From positions 1 through 44,558 of the forward strand of contig CADBVL010000004.1 in assembly GCA_902798015.1 (NCBI GenBank): 44,558 nucleotides of DNA. The letters are read 5' to 3'. Every line of letters begins with the position of its first letter. Position 1 is the stretch's first letter. The position numbers were made by a program, and so were the translations under genes. Below, piece after piece: positions 31,989 to 40,656 of the stretch. The DNA comes from an uncultured Bacteroidales bacterium (GTDB taxonomy: Bacteria > Bacteroidota > Bacteroidia > Bacteroidales > Paludibacteraceae). Under the pieces are notes generated by a model, which saw only the letters and a list, made by a program, of their open reading frames with translations, was not told the DNA's origin and did no database searches.

Positions 31989-33396
31989 ATTATTCCACAT
32001 AGTGTTGCTTCTTTTTTGCGCAACCAGCGTATGCGCATGGGATTGGTGGCCGTTACCGATGGCGCAACCTGACACATGCCGTGACTCTTTATTCTACGCC
32101 GGCGGCGTGAGCGCAGTAGTATCCTCTCCTGCGGGTTCTCCCACTTGGATACATGGTAACAGGAATGGTGAGATTTCGACCATGCCGTATAGCGGGAACA
32201 TTCATTTAGGAATCATCAAGCCTGCCACTCGTCCAAGCCGTTGGTACGATTGGGACGGTGCAGCCGTGTTAAGCGGGCGTATAGCCGGGTCTTCTTCAGA
32301 AGTACATGGAACGGGATTCTTCTCCTTATTATACGCACACGCGCGCTTATATGTGTTTGACATCACGGTAGGCATCAAGCCGATATATTCGACGTTGGGG
32401 GATGCAGAACTCACTGCCGGCGATTTGCTTTTCTCCAATAACACACATCCTATTCCACGCATCACTATCGGTATAGACCATTATACGGCCTTCCCCGGTT
32501 TATACGGCTATGTAGAAGTGCGAGGAGGTGTAACACACGGATGGCTGAAGGATAACAATCCATATATCGCCAACACCCTCTTGCATCATAAATTCATCGG
32601 CGGCAGGATTGGAGGCAAGTGGCCTGTCAATCTGACATACGAGTTACACCACGCAGCCCAATGGGGAGGATATGAGAACGGTGTATTGGACTTAGGAAAC
32701 GACTGGAACAGTTTTGTTCGTGTATTTAGCGGAAAGCAAGGAGGGGCTACCACCATCGAACAACTGAACACACAAGGCAATCACATGGTTAGCCAGTTGC
32801 TCTGTCTAACAGCAAAAGGGGAAAAGTGGCATATTGATCTTTATTGGCAGGATTTCCAAGAGGATGGTGCCGTGCATTTCATTGGCGGCCGCCGCAACTC
32901 CAAAGATGGCAGATGGGGCATTCATGCGGCTCAAGACGTATGGCCGTTTATTTCCGGTTTCACCTTTGAATGTATCCAGATGACGGATCAATCCGGTCCG
33001 TGGCACGACAGGGACGGCATGGTTTTCGGCGGAGACGATTTCTACTACTCGAATGGTGTGTACAAACAAGGCTGGACATATTTTGGCAGGTCGATATGCT
33101 CGCCTTTACTCAGTCCGACCAATAGTCGTGTTTGGGCCTATCATGCCGGTATAAAAGGAGATATTTACGGTTACCGCTACCGCCTACTGTGTACGTATTC
33201 AGACAACTATGGTACATACCACGTTCGCCTTAACAACCATAACACAGCCGTTCTATTAGAAGTACACAAGACCATCCAAAAAGCATGGGGTCTGGATTTC
33301 GGCATTGCCTTGGGAGGTGATTTCGGCACACTATATGGAACCCGTTTGGGAGGAATGATCACTATCAGTAAAAGAGGCATAATTAAAAGTTGGTAA
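31942..33396 (+). CDS. Capsule assembly protein Wzi family
   Basis: A 484-residue outer-membrane beta-barrel. The Wzi signature region is clear: IKPIYSTLGDAELTAGDLLF, SNNTHPIPRITIGIDHYTAF and GYVEVRGGVTHGWLKD. Family members help attach or assemble capsule at the cell surface. The signal is RLFHIVLLLFCATSVCAW. ATG 31942, with GGAGAG just before it, gives a long n-region. TTG 31978 would give a more compact signal (MRNRLFHIVLLLF) and a 10-nt overlap with the kelch gene. The next gene begins 1 nt after the stop. Confidence 0.87.
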   Translation: MKRALSIIPYTALRNRLFHIVLLLFCATSVCAWDWWPLPMAQPDTCRDSLFYAGGVSAVVSSPAGSPTWIHGNRNGEISTMPYSGNIHLGIIKPATRPSRWYDWDGAAVLSGRIAGSSSEVHGTGFFSLLYAHARLYVFDITVGIKPIYSTLGDAELTAGDLLFSNNTHPIPRITIGIDHYTAFPGLYGYVEVRGGVTHGWLKDNNPYIANTLLHHKFIGGRIGGKWPVNLTYELHHAAQWGGYENGVLDLGNDWNSFVRVFSGKQGGATTIEQLNTQGNHMVSQLLCLTAKGEKWHIDLYWQDFQEDGAVHFIGGRRNSKDGRWGIHAAQDVWPFISGFTFECIQMTDQSGPWHDRDGMVFGGDDFYYSNGVYKQGWTYFGRSICSPLLSPTNSRVWAYHAGIKGDIYGYRYRLLCTYSDNYGTYHVRLNNHNTAVLLEVHKTIQKAWGLDFGIALGGDFGTLYGTRLGGMITISKRGIIKSW

Positions 33397-33397
33397 A

Positions 33398-34276
33398 ATG
33401 AACATTGTGCAAATACGAGCGGGGTTAGGCAACCAGATGTTTCAGTACGCCTTCTACCTGGCACTCAAGCATCATCAGCCGGATACCAAGATAGATGCAT
33501 CTATCTATCGGCACCGTCCGTCCCATAATGGGTATGAGTTAGAGCGTCTTTTTGCCATTCATCCTGATCATGCTACAATCGCAGAATGCAACCAACTGGC
33601 AGATGTCCACAAAGATATCTTCTCGGAAATGCGTCGTGCCCTCGGATGGAAAAAACACACAACGGGAAAACTCATCATCGAGCCTGACCCTGCACAAGGC
33701 TGGTGTCCAGAACTGCTTCATACAGACAATTGTTACTTGCAGGGTTATTGGCAGACAGAGAACTATTTTCGAGAGGTAGCAGACCAAGTTCGCCAAGACT
33801 TCACGTTCCAACTCCCGCTGCCGAAGGAAGCAGAAGACTTAGCGATCACAATCAAATCGCAAAACAGCGTGAGTGTACATATCCGTCGCGGGGACTACCT
33901 CAAGAAACGGCGCATCGAAGATTATAATATCTGCTCCGAGACTTACTACCGCAGCGCTGTGAAAACGATACAGGCTCAGGTGGAGCATCCTGTTTTTTAT
34001 GTTTTCTCGGATGAACCGGAATGGGGAAAAGCGCAAGAGATTTTTCCAGAAGGTACTATCTTCGTCAGTGGACATACCGGCGAGAAGGCATATATAGACA
34101 TGCAGTTGATGAGTCTTTGTCGCCATCATATCATCGCAAACAGCAGTTTCTCCTGGTGGGGTGCATGGTTAGGGCAAAGCAAAGACACCGTTACTATCGC
34201 ACCGAACACATGGTTTAGGCATCATCCGCGACCCGACATCCTGCCGGAACACTGGACACCGATAAGTATTGATTAA
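33398..34276 (+). CDS. GT11 alpha-1,2-fucosyltransferase-like glycosyltransferase
   Basis: A 292-residue enzyme of glycosyltransferase family 11. It has the N-terminal MNIVQIRAGLGNQMFQYAFY, the GDP-fucose binding motif VHIRRGDYLKK (near 161-167) and the late motif ANSSFSWWGAWLGQ. The family transfers fucose in alpha-1,2 linkage, so the glycan built here probably carries terminal fucose. No GDP-fucose synthesis genes are in the window. It is joined to the Wzi gene with a 1-nt gap. Confidence 0.9.
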   Translation: MNIVQIRAGLGNQMFQYAFYLALKHHQPDTKIDASIYRHRPSHNGYELERLFAIHPDHATIAECNQLADVHKDIFSEMRRALGWKKHTTGKLIIEPDPAQGWCPELLHTDNCYLQGYWQTENYFREVADQVRQDFTFQLPLPKEAEDLAITIKSQNSVSVHIRRGDYLKKRRIEDYNICSETYYRSAVKTIQAQVEHPVFYVFSDEPEWGKAQEIFPEGTIFVSGHTGEKAYIDMQLMSLCRHHIIANSSFSWWGAWLGQSKDTVTIAPNTWFRHHPRPDILPEHWTPISID

Positions 34277-34302
34277 AGAACGAATAATCACATCAGCACA
34301 AT

Positions 34303-34908
34303 ATGAATTTTGTAGAAGAAAGCAATCGTATTTTTGCACAAGCAGTAAGGGACTACCATCGTACGGACGATGTCGATGCGCCTATGTCCAATCCCTACGT
34401 AGAGGGCACGATAGAACATGAACTGTATTGCAAAAATTGGATTGACACGGTACAATGGCATTTAGAGGATATCATCCGCGATCCGCAGATTAATCCCTCA
34501 GAGGCCTTGGTCATCAAGCGGCGCATCGATAAGAGTAACCAGGACCGCACGGATCTGGTAGAGCGCATTGATAGTTATTTCTGGGACCTCTATCATAACA
34601 CCCCTGCTTTGCCGGGCGCACGTATCAACACAGAGAGTCCGGCATGGGCCATTGACCGTCTGAGTATCTTACATGTCAAATTATGGCATATGCAAGAGCA
34701 AGTAGACCGCAAGGATGTGAGTGCAGAGCAGCATGAGAAATGTATGGCTAAACTGGCGGTATTGAAAGAGCAATTGGAAGATCTGACTACCTCCATTCTG
34801 CAGCTGTTGGAAGACTACTCATCCGGCGCGCGGGTGATGAAGGTATATCGTCAGATGAAGATGTATAACGATCCGACCCTTAATCCCGTTTTATATAACA
34901 AGAAATGA
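34303..34908 (+). CDS. DUF4254-family protein
   Basis: A 201-residue mostly helical soluble protein matching DUF4254 as I know it: ELYCKNWIDTVQWHLEDIIR, then RIDKSNQDRTDLVERIDSYF and a helical C-terminal half. The family commonly precedes a heptosyltransferase gene in Bacteroidales, as here, where the two overlap by 4 nt (ATGA). This suggests a role in LPS core synthesis. The biochemical activity is unknown. Confidence 0.85.
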   Translation: MNFVEESNRIFAQAVRDYHRTDDVDAPMSNPYVEGTIEHELYCKNWIDTVQWHLEDIIRDPQINPSEALVIKRRIDKSNQDRTDLVERIDSYFWDLYHNTPALPGARINTESPAWAIDRLSILHVKLWHMQEQVDRKDVSAEQHEKCMAKLAVLKEQLEDLTTSILQLLEDYSSGARVMKVYRQMKMYNDPTLNPVLYNKK

Positions 34909-35870
34909 CCAATCTGCTTGTCATACGTTTTTCTGCTTTAGGTGATGTAGCGCTCCTTGCCCCTGTAGTACGGGCGGCTGCGTTGCAGCATCCTAACGTA
35001 CAGATCACGATGCTTTCGCAGCAACGTATGGCAGACTTGTTTGCAGACATGCCGGCAAATGTACGGTTTCTTGGGGTGGATTTAAAGAAACAATCGCTGC
35101 GAGAGATTGTTGCCGGTTTAGGACATTATGACTTGGTAGCCGACATGCATGGCGTATGGCGTTCGTTGTATATCCGCACGATTTTGCGCCTGCGTGGATC
35201 CAAAGTACGAACGATTCACAAAGGTCGTTTTTCGCGTTTTTTGCTCACCCGTCAACTGAGTCGTAACGCATTGAAAGACACTGTATTACGTTTTTGCGAT
35301 GTGATACAAGGTCTAGGATTAGCTCTTTCCGCTCTGCAAGCCCCTTGCAAAATGGCAGGTACGGGTATCGGTATCGCTCCTTTTGCGGCACATAAGGGTA
35401 AGATTTATCCACTGGAACGCATGGAAGAAGTAGTCCGTCTCTTGAGCGAGCGCACGCAAAAGGAGAAAGGGTCGGAACCCATCATCCTTTTCGGTGGAGG
35501 AAAAAAGGAGCAAGATATATTGGATAGTTGGTGCGCAAAATATAAACATGTCCTTTCGACCGTCGGCAAATATACGCTGCGCGAGGAATTGGAACTGATG
35601 CGTGGGTTGCGTGTGATGATAACCATGGACAGCGCGAATATGCACTTGGCTTCATTAGTCGGCACACGCGTTGTATCTATCTGGGGTGCGACCCATCCAA
35701 AGGCGGGCTTTATGGGTTTCGGACAAAGTGCGGAAGATTGTATCCAACGCGACATCCCATGCCGGCCATGCTCCATATACGGAAAGAGAAAATGTAAGTT
35801 CGGCGACTACCGCTGTATGGATATCACGCCGGAGGAAATTGTGGATAAAGTGATAGGTGATAGTTATTAA
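34905..35870 (+). CDS. Glycosyltransferase family 9 (heptosyltransferase-like)
   Basis: A 321-residue GT-B fold enzyme with N-terminal LLVIRFSALGDVALLAPVVR, the acceptor-side ADMHGVWRSLYIR and the donor-site block TMDSANMHLASLVGTRVVSI followed by WGATHPKAGFMGFGQ. It probably adds heptose or a related sugar to the LPS inner core. The C-terminus has a cysteine cluster (DIPCRPCSIYGKRKCKFGDYRC) seen in several GT9 proteins. It overlaps the kinase gene by 14 nt. Confidence 0.92.
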   Translation: MTNLLVIRFSALGDVALLAPVVRAAALQHPNVQITMLSQQRMADLFADMPANVRFLGVDLKKQSLREIVAGLGHYDLVADMHGVWRSLYIRTILRLRGSKVRTIHKGRFSRFLLTRQLSRNALKDTVLRFCDVIQGLGLALSALQAPCKMAGTGIGIAPFAAHKGKIYPLERMEEVVRLLSERTQKEKGSEPIILFGGGKKEQDILDSWCAKYKHVLSTVGKYTLREELELMRGLRVMITMDSANMHLASLVGTRVVSIWGATHPKAGFMGFGQSAEDCIQRDIPCRPCSIYGKRKCKFGDYRCMDITPEEIVDKVIGDSY

Positions 35871-36588
35871 TCCGACATATGAATCTTTGCGCGGATGGAT
35901 AGAGACCCTTCCTGCAATCTTTGCCCAACAAGGCGAAGTGATTTATGATGAGCGCAACCAAATACGCTCGTTTACTGCGCCGGATGACACCAAAGTTTGC
36001 GTGAAACGTTTTCATGTGCCGAGGTTTTTGAATAAGTATATCTACCACTATCTGCGTGACAGCAAAGCCAAACGTGCCTATCTGAACGGTTTATACCTCA
36101 TCGCGCATCAGGTCGGCACGCCGGAACCGATAGCGTACATAGAGGAATATAGCGGCGGAGGACTCGGTTTTTCCTACCTCGTCACAAAGATGTCCACACT
36201 GAAACACCTTCACCGCGAGTTTACATACGCGTACACGCCGGCACTAGATGCGACTATCCGTCCGCTTGCCCGCTTCACCGCACATATGCACGAAGAAGGA
36301 ATTTTGCATCTTGATTTCTCACCGGGTAATATTCTCTGGGATATTGAGGACGGCAAGTACCGCTTTGAGGTAGTGGATACCAACCGGATGGTTTTTGGGC
36401 GAGTAAGTATGAAAGAAGGGTGTCGAAGTATCCGCCGTCTCTGCGCCCGGAGTAGTTTTTTTGATGAGTTCGCAGACGAGTATGCGCAGGCACGGCATAT
36501 GGATCCTACGCAATGCCGATATTGGATTCATTATTACCGGGATCGGTTTTGGCACAACGGAAAGAAAGCGAATTATCGGTATGATTGA
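35857..36588 (+). CDS. InaA/KdkA-type lipopolysaccharide kinase-like protein
   Basis: A 243-residue protein with a small eukaryote-like kinase fold. Visible elements are the beta-3 lysine in KVCVKRF (about residue 49), the catalytic loop HLDFSPGNILW (HxD....N pattern, about 149-159) and the metal aspartate in EVVDTNRM. Relatives phosphorylate Kdo or heptose in the LPS core. The start is GTG 35857, overlapping the GT9 stop by 14 nt. The gene ends with an 8-nt overlap with the GT2 gene. Confidence 0.85.
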   Translation: MIVINPTYESLRGWIETLPAIFAQQGEVIYDERNQIRSFTAPDDTKVCVKRFHVPRFLNKYIYHYLRDSKAKRAYLNGLYLIAHQVGTPEPIAYIEEYSGGGLGFSYLVTKMSTLKHLHREFTYAYTPALDATIRPLARFTAHMHEEGILHLDFSPGNILWDIEDGKYRFEVVDTNRMVFGRVSMKEGCRSIRRLCARSSFFDEFADEYAQARHMDPTQCRYWIHYYRDRFWHNGKKANYRYD

Positions 36589-37273
36589 ATCGTTTCTCAA
36601 TAGTATAGCACAAGTACTGCATATCAAACGGCGTGTTTTCGTTGATGCAGCAGAGCAGAAAGAGACTAAGAATACGATTTCTTTTGCTATCTCGGCATGT
36701 GATGAAGCAGACCAACTCCGTCGGTTGTTGGATTTTCTGGCACCTTATTGCCGCCTTGGCGATGAGATTATTGTGCAAACGGACAGCCGAAAGGCAACGA
36801 AAGAGATGCGAGAGGTAATCCAAGCGTACAGATCCGTCATATCTACCCGTGCAACGTTTGCTTTCGACCATGATTTTGCGCAACTCAAGAACCATTTAAA
36901 TACCCTCTGTCATGGCGATTGGATTTTCCAATTGGACGCAGACGAATGTCCGTCAGCTTTTTTGATGGAGCACCTCAGGACCATCTTATGCGCCAATGTC
37001 GCTGTTGAAATGATCAAACTTCCTCGCATCAATGTGTTTGTCAACGATGCGAATGAAGTAGAGGAAAGTCATGTCGCATGGCCAGACTACCAAGGTCGCT
37101 TGTACCGGAATATTCCACAACGTATCCAATGGTATCGACCGATACATGAGAAGATACAAGGCTACAAAGCCTATACTTATCTGCCTAAAGACGACCGATA
37201 TGCCATCCGACATATCAAAAACAAAGCGCAGGACCTACAAAAATGGCAAACCTGGAAGGAGCAGTACCAATGA
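36581..37273 (+). CDS. Glycosyltransferase family 2
   Basis: A 230-residue GT-A fold enzyme. The nucleotide-sugar region is TISFAISACDEADQLRRLLD, the strand DEIIVQTDS follows, and the DxD-type metal motif is FQLDADECPS. Near the C-terminus are typical RLYRNIPQRIQWYRPIHEKI residues, close to lipid-A/core beta-glycosyltransferases of the KdtX/WaaE type. The ATG at 36581 is used; the upstream open frame is inside the kinase gene. ATGA overlap with the following GT4 gene. Confidence 0.88.
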   Translation: MIESFLNSIAQVLHIKRRVFVDAAEQKETKNTISFAISACDEADQLRRLLDFLAPYCRLGDEIIVQTDSRKATKEMREVIQAYRSVISTRATFAFDHDFAQLKNHLNTLCHGDWIFQLDADECPSAFLMEHLRTILCANVAVEMIKLPRINVFVNDANEVEESHVAWPDYQGRLYRNIPQRIQWYRPIHEKIQGYKAYTYLPKDDRYAIRHIKNKAQDLQKWQTWKEQYQ

Positions 37274-38364
37274 CTATCGCCTATTACATAGCATCCCCCA
37301 CCTGGGGCGGCGGAGAGCAATATGTCTTCGACCTGGCGCGCCACATGAAAGCACGCTATGACGCGCAGCCTTTCTTCCTGTTTCCCACTCACAGTGACCC
37401 GGATATGATCGCACGTTTCGCCCAGATAGGTGAGGCTACGATCTTCCCCTACGCCGGTAAAGTATGGCGTTTCTGTCCTTTTGCCGGACGAAAATTGGCC
37501 CAACTGTTAGACGCGCATCAAACGGATATCCTGCATATCAACAGTCGGCATATCTATTTTCTTGCGGCTTGGGCAAGGCGCCATGCGGAGCATCCTTTCC
37601 GACTCATCGCCACGCAACACTTGGCACGCCCAGCTAAGCGCGGAGCATTATGGAGATGGATCTATCGCCAGATAGATGTCCTGATATGCGTCAGCCAATT
37701 GGTGCGCGAGACTTACCTTCGTTCGCTCAAAGAAGACGGTTGTTTTAAGGACGTACAAGTCCTCTATAACTCTATTCCGGTAAGTAAGGAAGAGGTCCGA
37801 GAACCGAAACCGACCTTCACCACTCCTCACCTGCTTTTCCACGGACGTATTTGCCGCGAGAAAGGAATAGAACCGCTCATGCAGGCATTAAGTAAAGTGA
37901 GTGATTTGCCATTTCGAATGACTTTTGCGGGAAAGATTGCAGAACATGATAAAGCACTCTGGAATCGATTGCTATCCTCTTCGTCTGCACGCGACAAGAT
38001 CAACTATATCGGTTTCTGTGAGGATATACGTTCTATGATGCGTACGTGTCATATCGGTCTCTCCCCTTCCCTGGCACGCGAAGCGGGTTCGCTCTCCCTC
38101 ATAGAAGACATGTCTATGGGACTGGCGATCATCACCTCTTCTTCGGGTTCGCAGCCGGAGATTATTCGTCACGGGCAAAACGGTTTATTGTGTCCGCCTA
38201 ATGATCCGCAAGCGCTCGCAGACGCCCTTCGTTCCCTACTCACAGACCCGGCATTGACGCACCGCCTCGGTCAACAGGCGCAGGAAGATTTCTATGCACA
38301 ATACGCCTATGATGACTTTCTAAAAAAGATGTACCACTTATACACGCATACGGAGACATGCTGA
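37270..38364 (+). CDS. Glycosyltransferase family 4 (first)
   Basis: A 364-residue GT-B fold enzyme with the glycine-rich acceptor loop SPTWGGGEQYVFDLARH, the HxxR/K region LLFHGRICREKGIEPLMQAL and the donor-binding EX7E-type stretch SLAREAGSLSLIEDMSMGLA, followed by DDPxA-like PPNDPQALADAL. It probably extends the core or O-unit; donor unknown. The start at 37270 (MTIAYYIAS) matches the family and gives an ATGA overlap. Confidence 0.9.
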   Translation: MTIAYYIASPTWGGGEQYVFDLARHMKARYDAQPFFLFPTHSDPDMIARFAQIGEATIFPYAGKVWRFCPFAGRKLAQLLDAHQTDILHINSRHIYFLAAWARRHAEHPFRLIATQHLARPAKRGALWRWIYRQIDVLICVSQLVRETYLRSLKEDGCFKDVQVLYNSIPVSKEEVREPKPTFTTPHLLFHGRICREKGIEPLMQALSKVSDLPFRMTFAGKIAEHDKALWNRLLSSSSARDKINYIGFCEDIRSMMRTCHIGLSPSLAREAGSLSLIEDMSMGLAIITSSSGSQPEIIRHGQNGLLCPPNDPQALADALRSLLTDPALTHRLGQQAQEDFYAQYAYDDFLKKMYHLYTHTETC

Positions 38365-39503
38365 ACCACGGAGACATATGTATCGCCTACGATGCCAAGC
38401 GCGCGTTTTTGAATTATCGCGGTTTAGGTAACTACAGCCGAACGCTACTTGCTCAGTTGAGCCGCTATTACGGTAACAACCACTATGTCCTGTGTACACC
38501 CAAGGATGCGCATACGTATCTATGGTTAAGTGAGGCACCGTTCGAGAAAGTAACTCCGCAGGGATGGTGGTCATTGGCGCCGTCTGTTTGGCGTCGTTAT
38601 GGCATCCCTTCCGCACTGCGTGACAAACATGTCGATATCTATCACGGTCTTAGTCAGGAGTTGCCGGAAGGCATTGAGCAATTAGGATGTAAGACGATCG
38701 TGACGATGCATGATGCTATCTTCATGCGCTATCCGGAGTTATACAGCGCTACCTATCGCGCGTCGTTTATGCGGCGGAACCAATCCGCTTGCGAGCGCGC
38801 AGACCGTATTATTGCCATCTCCGAACAGACGAAAAAAGATTTCATGGAGTTTTTCGGTGTAGAAGAGAGTCGCATCAGCGTGGTGTATCAAGGTTGCAAC
38901 GATGTCTTTTGGCAGCCAATAGAACCGCAGCAGATACACGCGGTTACAGCACAGTACCAATTACCGGAAGCCTATATATTATCCGTAGGCGCGTTGGAAA
39001 AACGAAAAAACTATGTTCGGCTTATTCGCGCCGTGGGAAGTGCGCACATAGACCTGCCTTTAGTGATCGTCGGAAAAGGCAATCCGTCACAGACCCGCCT
39101 GCTCTATGAGACGGCCAAACAGTACGAGGTTACTTTGCGTCTGATGGAAGATGTCCGTACGGAAGACTTGCCGGTCATTTATCATCAAGCGGCCGTCTTT
39201 GTGTATCCGTCCTTGTTTGAAGGGTTCGGTATTCCTATTCTCGAAGCGGCACGGTGCCAGACGCCGATTGTCACCAGTTCGGGCACATGCTTTGAAGAAA
39301 TAGCCGGCAAAGGGGCGTTATATGTTTCCCCTACCGACGAACAAGCCATCGGGCAGGCCATCCGAGATACGATGGAGGATAACGAAGACACGAGAACGCG
39401 CATCCTCACGGCACTCGAGCAAACGGAGAAATTCCGCGCAGAGCATATCGCGCGCAACATGATGCAGATCTACTATGAAACGATACACGGACATCGCGGG
39501 TAA
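38358..39503 (+). CDS. Glycosyltransferase family 4 (second)
   Basis: A 381-residue GT-B enzyme. Key blocks are KRAFLNYRGLGNYSRTLLAQ, TIVTMHDAIFMRYPELYSA, AYILSVGALEKRKNYVRLI and the donor motif PSLFEGFGIPILEAARCQTP (EGFG....E). This is the mannosyltransferase-like subgroup common in O-antigen loci, but the sugar cannot be assigned. It overlaps the previous gene by 7 nt and the ligase gene by 29 nt. Confidence 0.92.
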   Translation: MLNHGDICIAYDAKRAFLNYRGLGNYSRTLLAQLSRYYGNNHYVLCTPKDAHTYLWLSEAPFEKVTPQGWWSLAPSVWRRYGIPSALRDKHVDIYHGLSQELPEGIEQLGCKTIVTMHDAIFMRYPELYSATYRASFMRRNQSACERADRIIAISEQTKKDFMEFFGVEESRISVVYQGCNDVFWQPIEPQQIHAVTAQYQLPEAYILSVGALEKRKNYVRLIRAVGSAHIDLPLVIVGKGNPSQTRLLYETAKQYEVTLRLMEDVRTEDLPVIYHQAAVFVYPSLFEGFGIPILEAARCQTPIVTSSGTCFEEIAGKGALYVSPTDEQAIGQAIRDTMEDNEDTRTRILTALEQTEKFRAEHIARNMMQIYYETIHGHRG

Positions 39504-40656
39504 CATCAACTACTACCTTTTTCTCGCTGTCGTTGCACTCCTTCCCTTCCCTCAGATTTTTCTGCGGTATGCCTGCGTTCTATGGTTCGTGGCATGGGTG
39601 TTTGAGGGCCGGTGGTTACAACGCCCTAAAGCATGGAAAGAAAACAAAACGGCCATTCCGTTCATCTTGTTCGGCTTATGGTACGGTTGGAAACTGCTAT
39701 CCGGTTTATGGACCGCAGACACGACTGCCTGGGCATGGCAGATGGAGCGATATATCTCTTTCGGAGTATTGATTCCTGTAGGTATTTGGGGAGTGAATGG
39801 CCGGTACGATTGGCGGCAGGCAGGAAAAGTACTCGTGCTCGGATGTGTCTGCGCCGCATTCTTTTATCCGGCATTATTAACCGTCTTACTGCACCACCGC
39901 GAGATCATCGACAATACTCACTGGGTGGCAAATTGGGACTATAGTTCCTTTGAATGGTTGCATTTTTACCAGACGAACCTGTCGCATGTCAAGTACCGTT
40001 TATTCCTTAGCAGCATACAGATCTTCGGCATTATAATAGCCACCAAGTTGTGGGTCTCTGAACGGCGGTGGTTGTGGGGAACAGTGACCGTCCTGTTGGT
40101 CGGTAGCATCCTACTGTCCGGTTCGAGGCAGGCGCTGATCAGTTTAGTGGTCATTGCCCTGATTGCACTGATCATTTTTCTTTCGCGGCGCCTGAAATGG
40201 TACTATACTGCGAGTATTGTTGCAGCGACCGTCTTGCTAAGCGGTGCGCTGATATCGATCCATCCGCGTTTTCGCACCATGGATATTCATTCTGAAGAAA
40301 GAATACTTATCTGGGAAAAAGCCTTGCAGCAACCGTCGGATTATGTATGGACGGGATTAGGTGGCGGTCTGGACGGTGTGGGTGGTCATTGCCACAACCA
40401 ATACTTGCAGGAGTTGAGGGAATTGGGCGTTTTCGGATTGATGCTTTTTCTGCTTGCATGGGTTTCTATCCCGTTGTGCGCGCCTACGGAGCAGAAACAT
40501 ATCGCCATCCTTTTTACCGCATTGTTCGCATGTAACATGCTTACGGAGTGCGTGTTCTCTAAATACTGCAGCGTGGCACTTTGGTCTGCGGGATTAATCT
40601 TTGTTCTTCTGCTGCCCGACTCAACGCGGCAGACCGACACTGCACGTGAGCAATAG
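39475..40656 (+). CDS. O-antigen ligase family membrane protein
   Basis: A 393-residue protein with about 10-12 TM segments and the Wzy/WaaL central periplasmic loop. The characteristic late motif is present as GGHCHNQYLQELRELGVFGL, preceded by ERILIWEKALQQ and GSILLSGSRQALISL. It joins undecaprenyl-linked O-units to lipid A-core, or polymerises O-units; the two roles cannot be separated by sequence alone. It ends the + strand glycan cluster and its last 36 nt overlap the convergent barrel-protein gene tail to tail. Confidence 0.88.
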   Translation: MKRYTDIAGNINYYLFLAVVALLPFPQIFLRYACVLWFVAWVFEGRWLQRPKAWKENKTAIPFILFGLWYGWKLLSGLWTADTTAWAWQMERYISFGVLIPVGIWGVNGRYDWRQAGKVLVLGCVCAAFFYPALLTVLLHHREIIDNTHWVANWDYSSFEWLHFYQTNLSHVKYRLFLSSIQIFGIIIATKLWVSERRWLWGTVTVLLVGSILLSGSRQALISLVVIALIALIIFLSRRLKWYYTASIVAATVLLSGALISIHPRFRTMDIHSEERILIWEKALQQPSDYVWTGLGGGLDGVGGHCHNQYLQELRELGVFGLMLFLLAWVSIPLCAPTEQKHIAILFTALFACNMLTECVFSKYCSVALWSAGLIFVLLLPDSTRQTDTAREQ

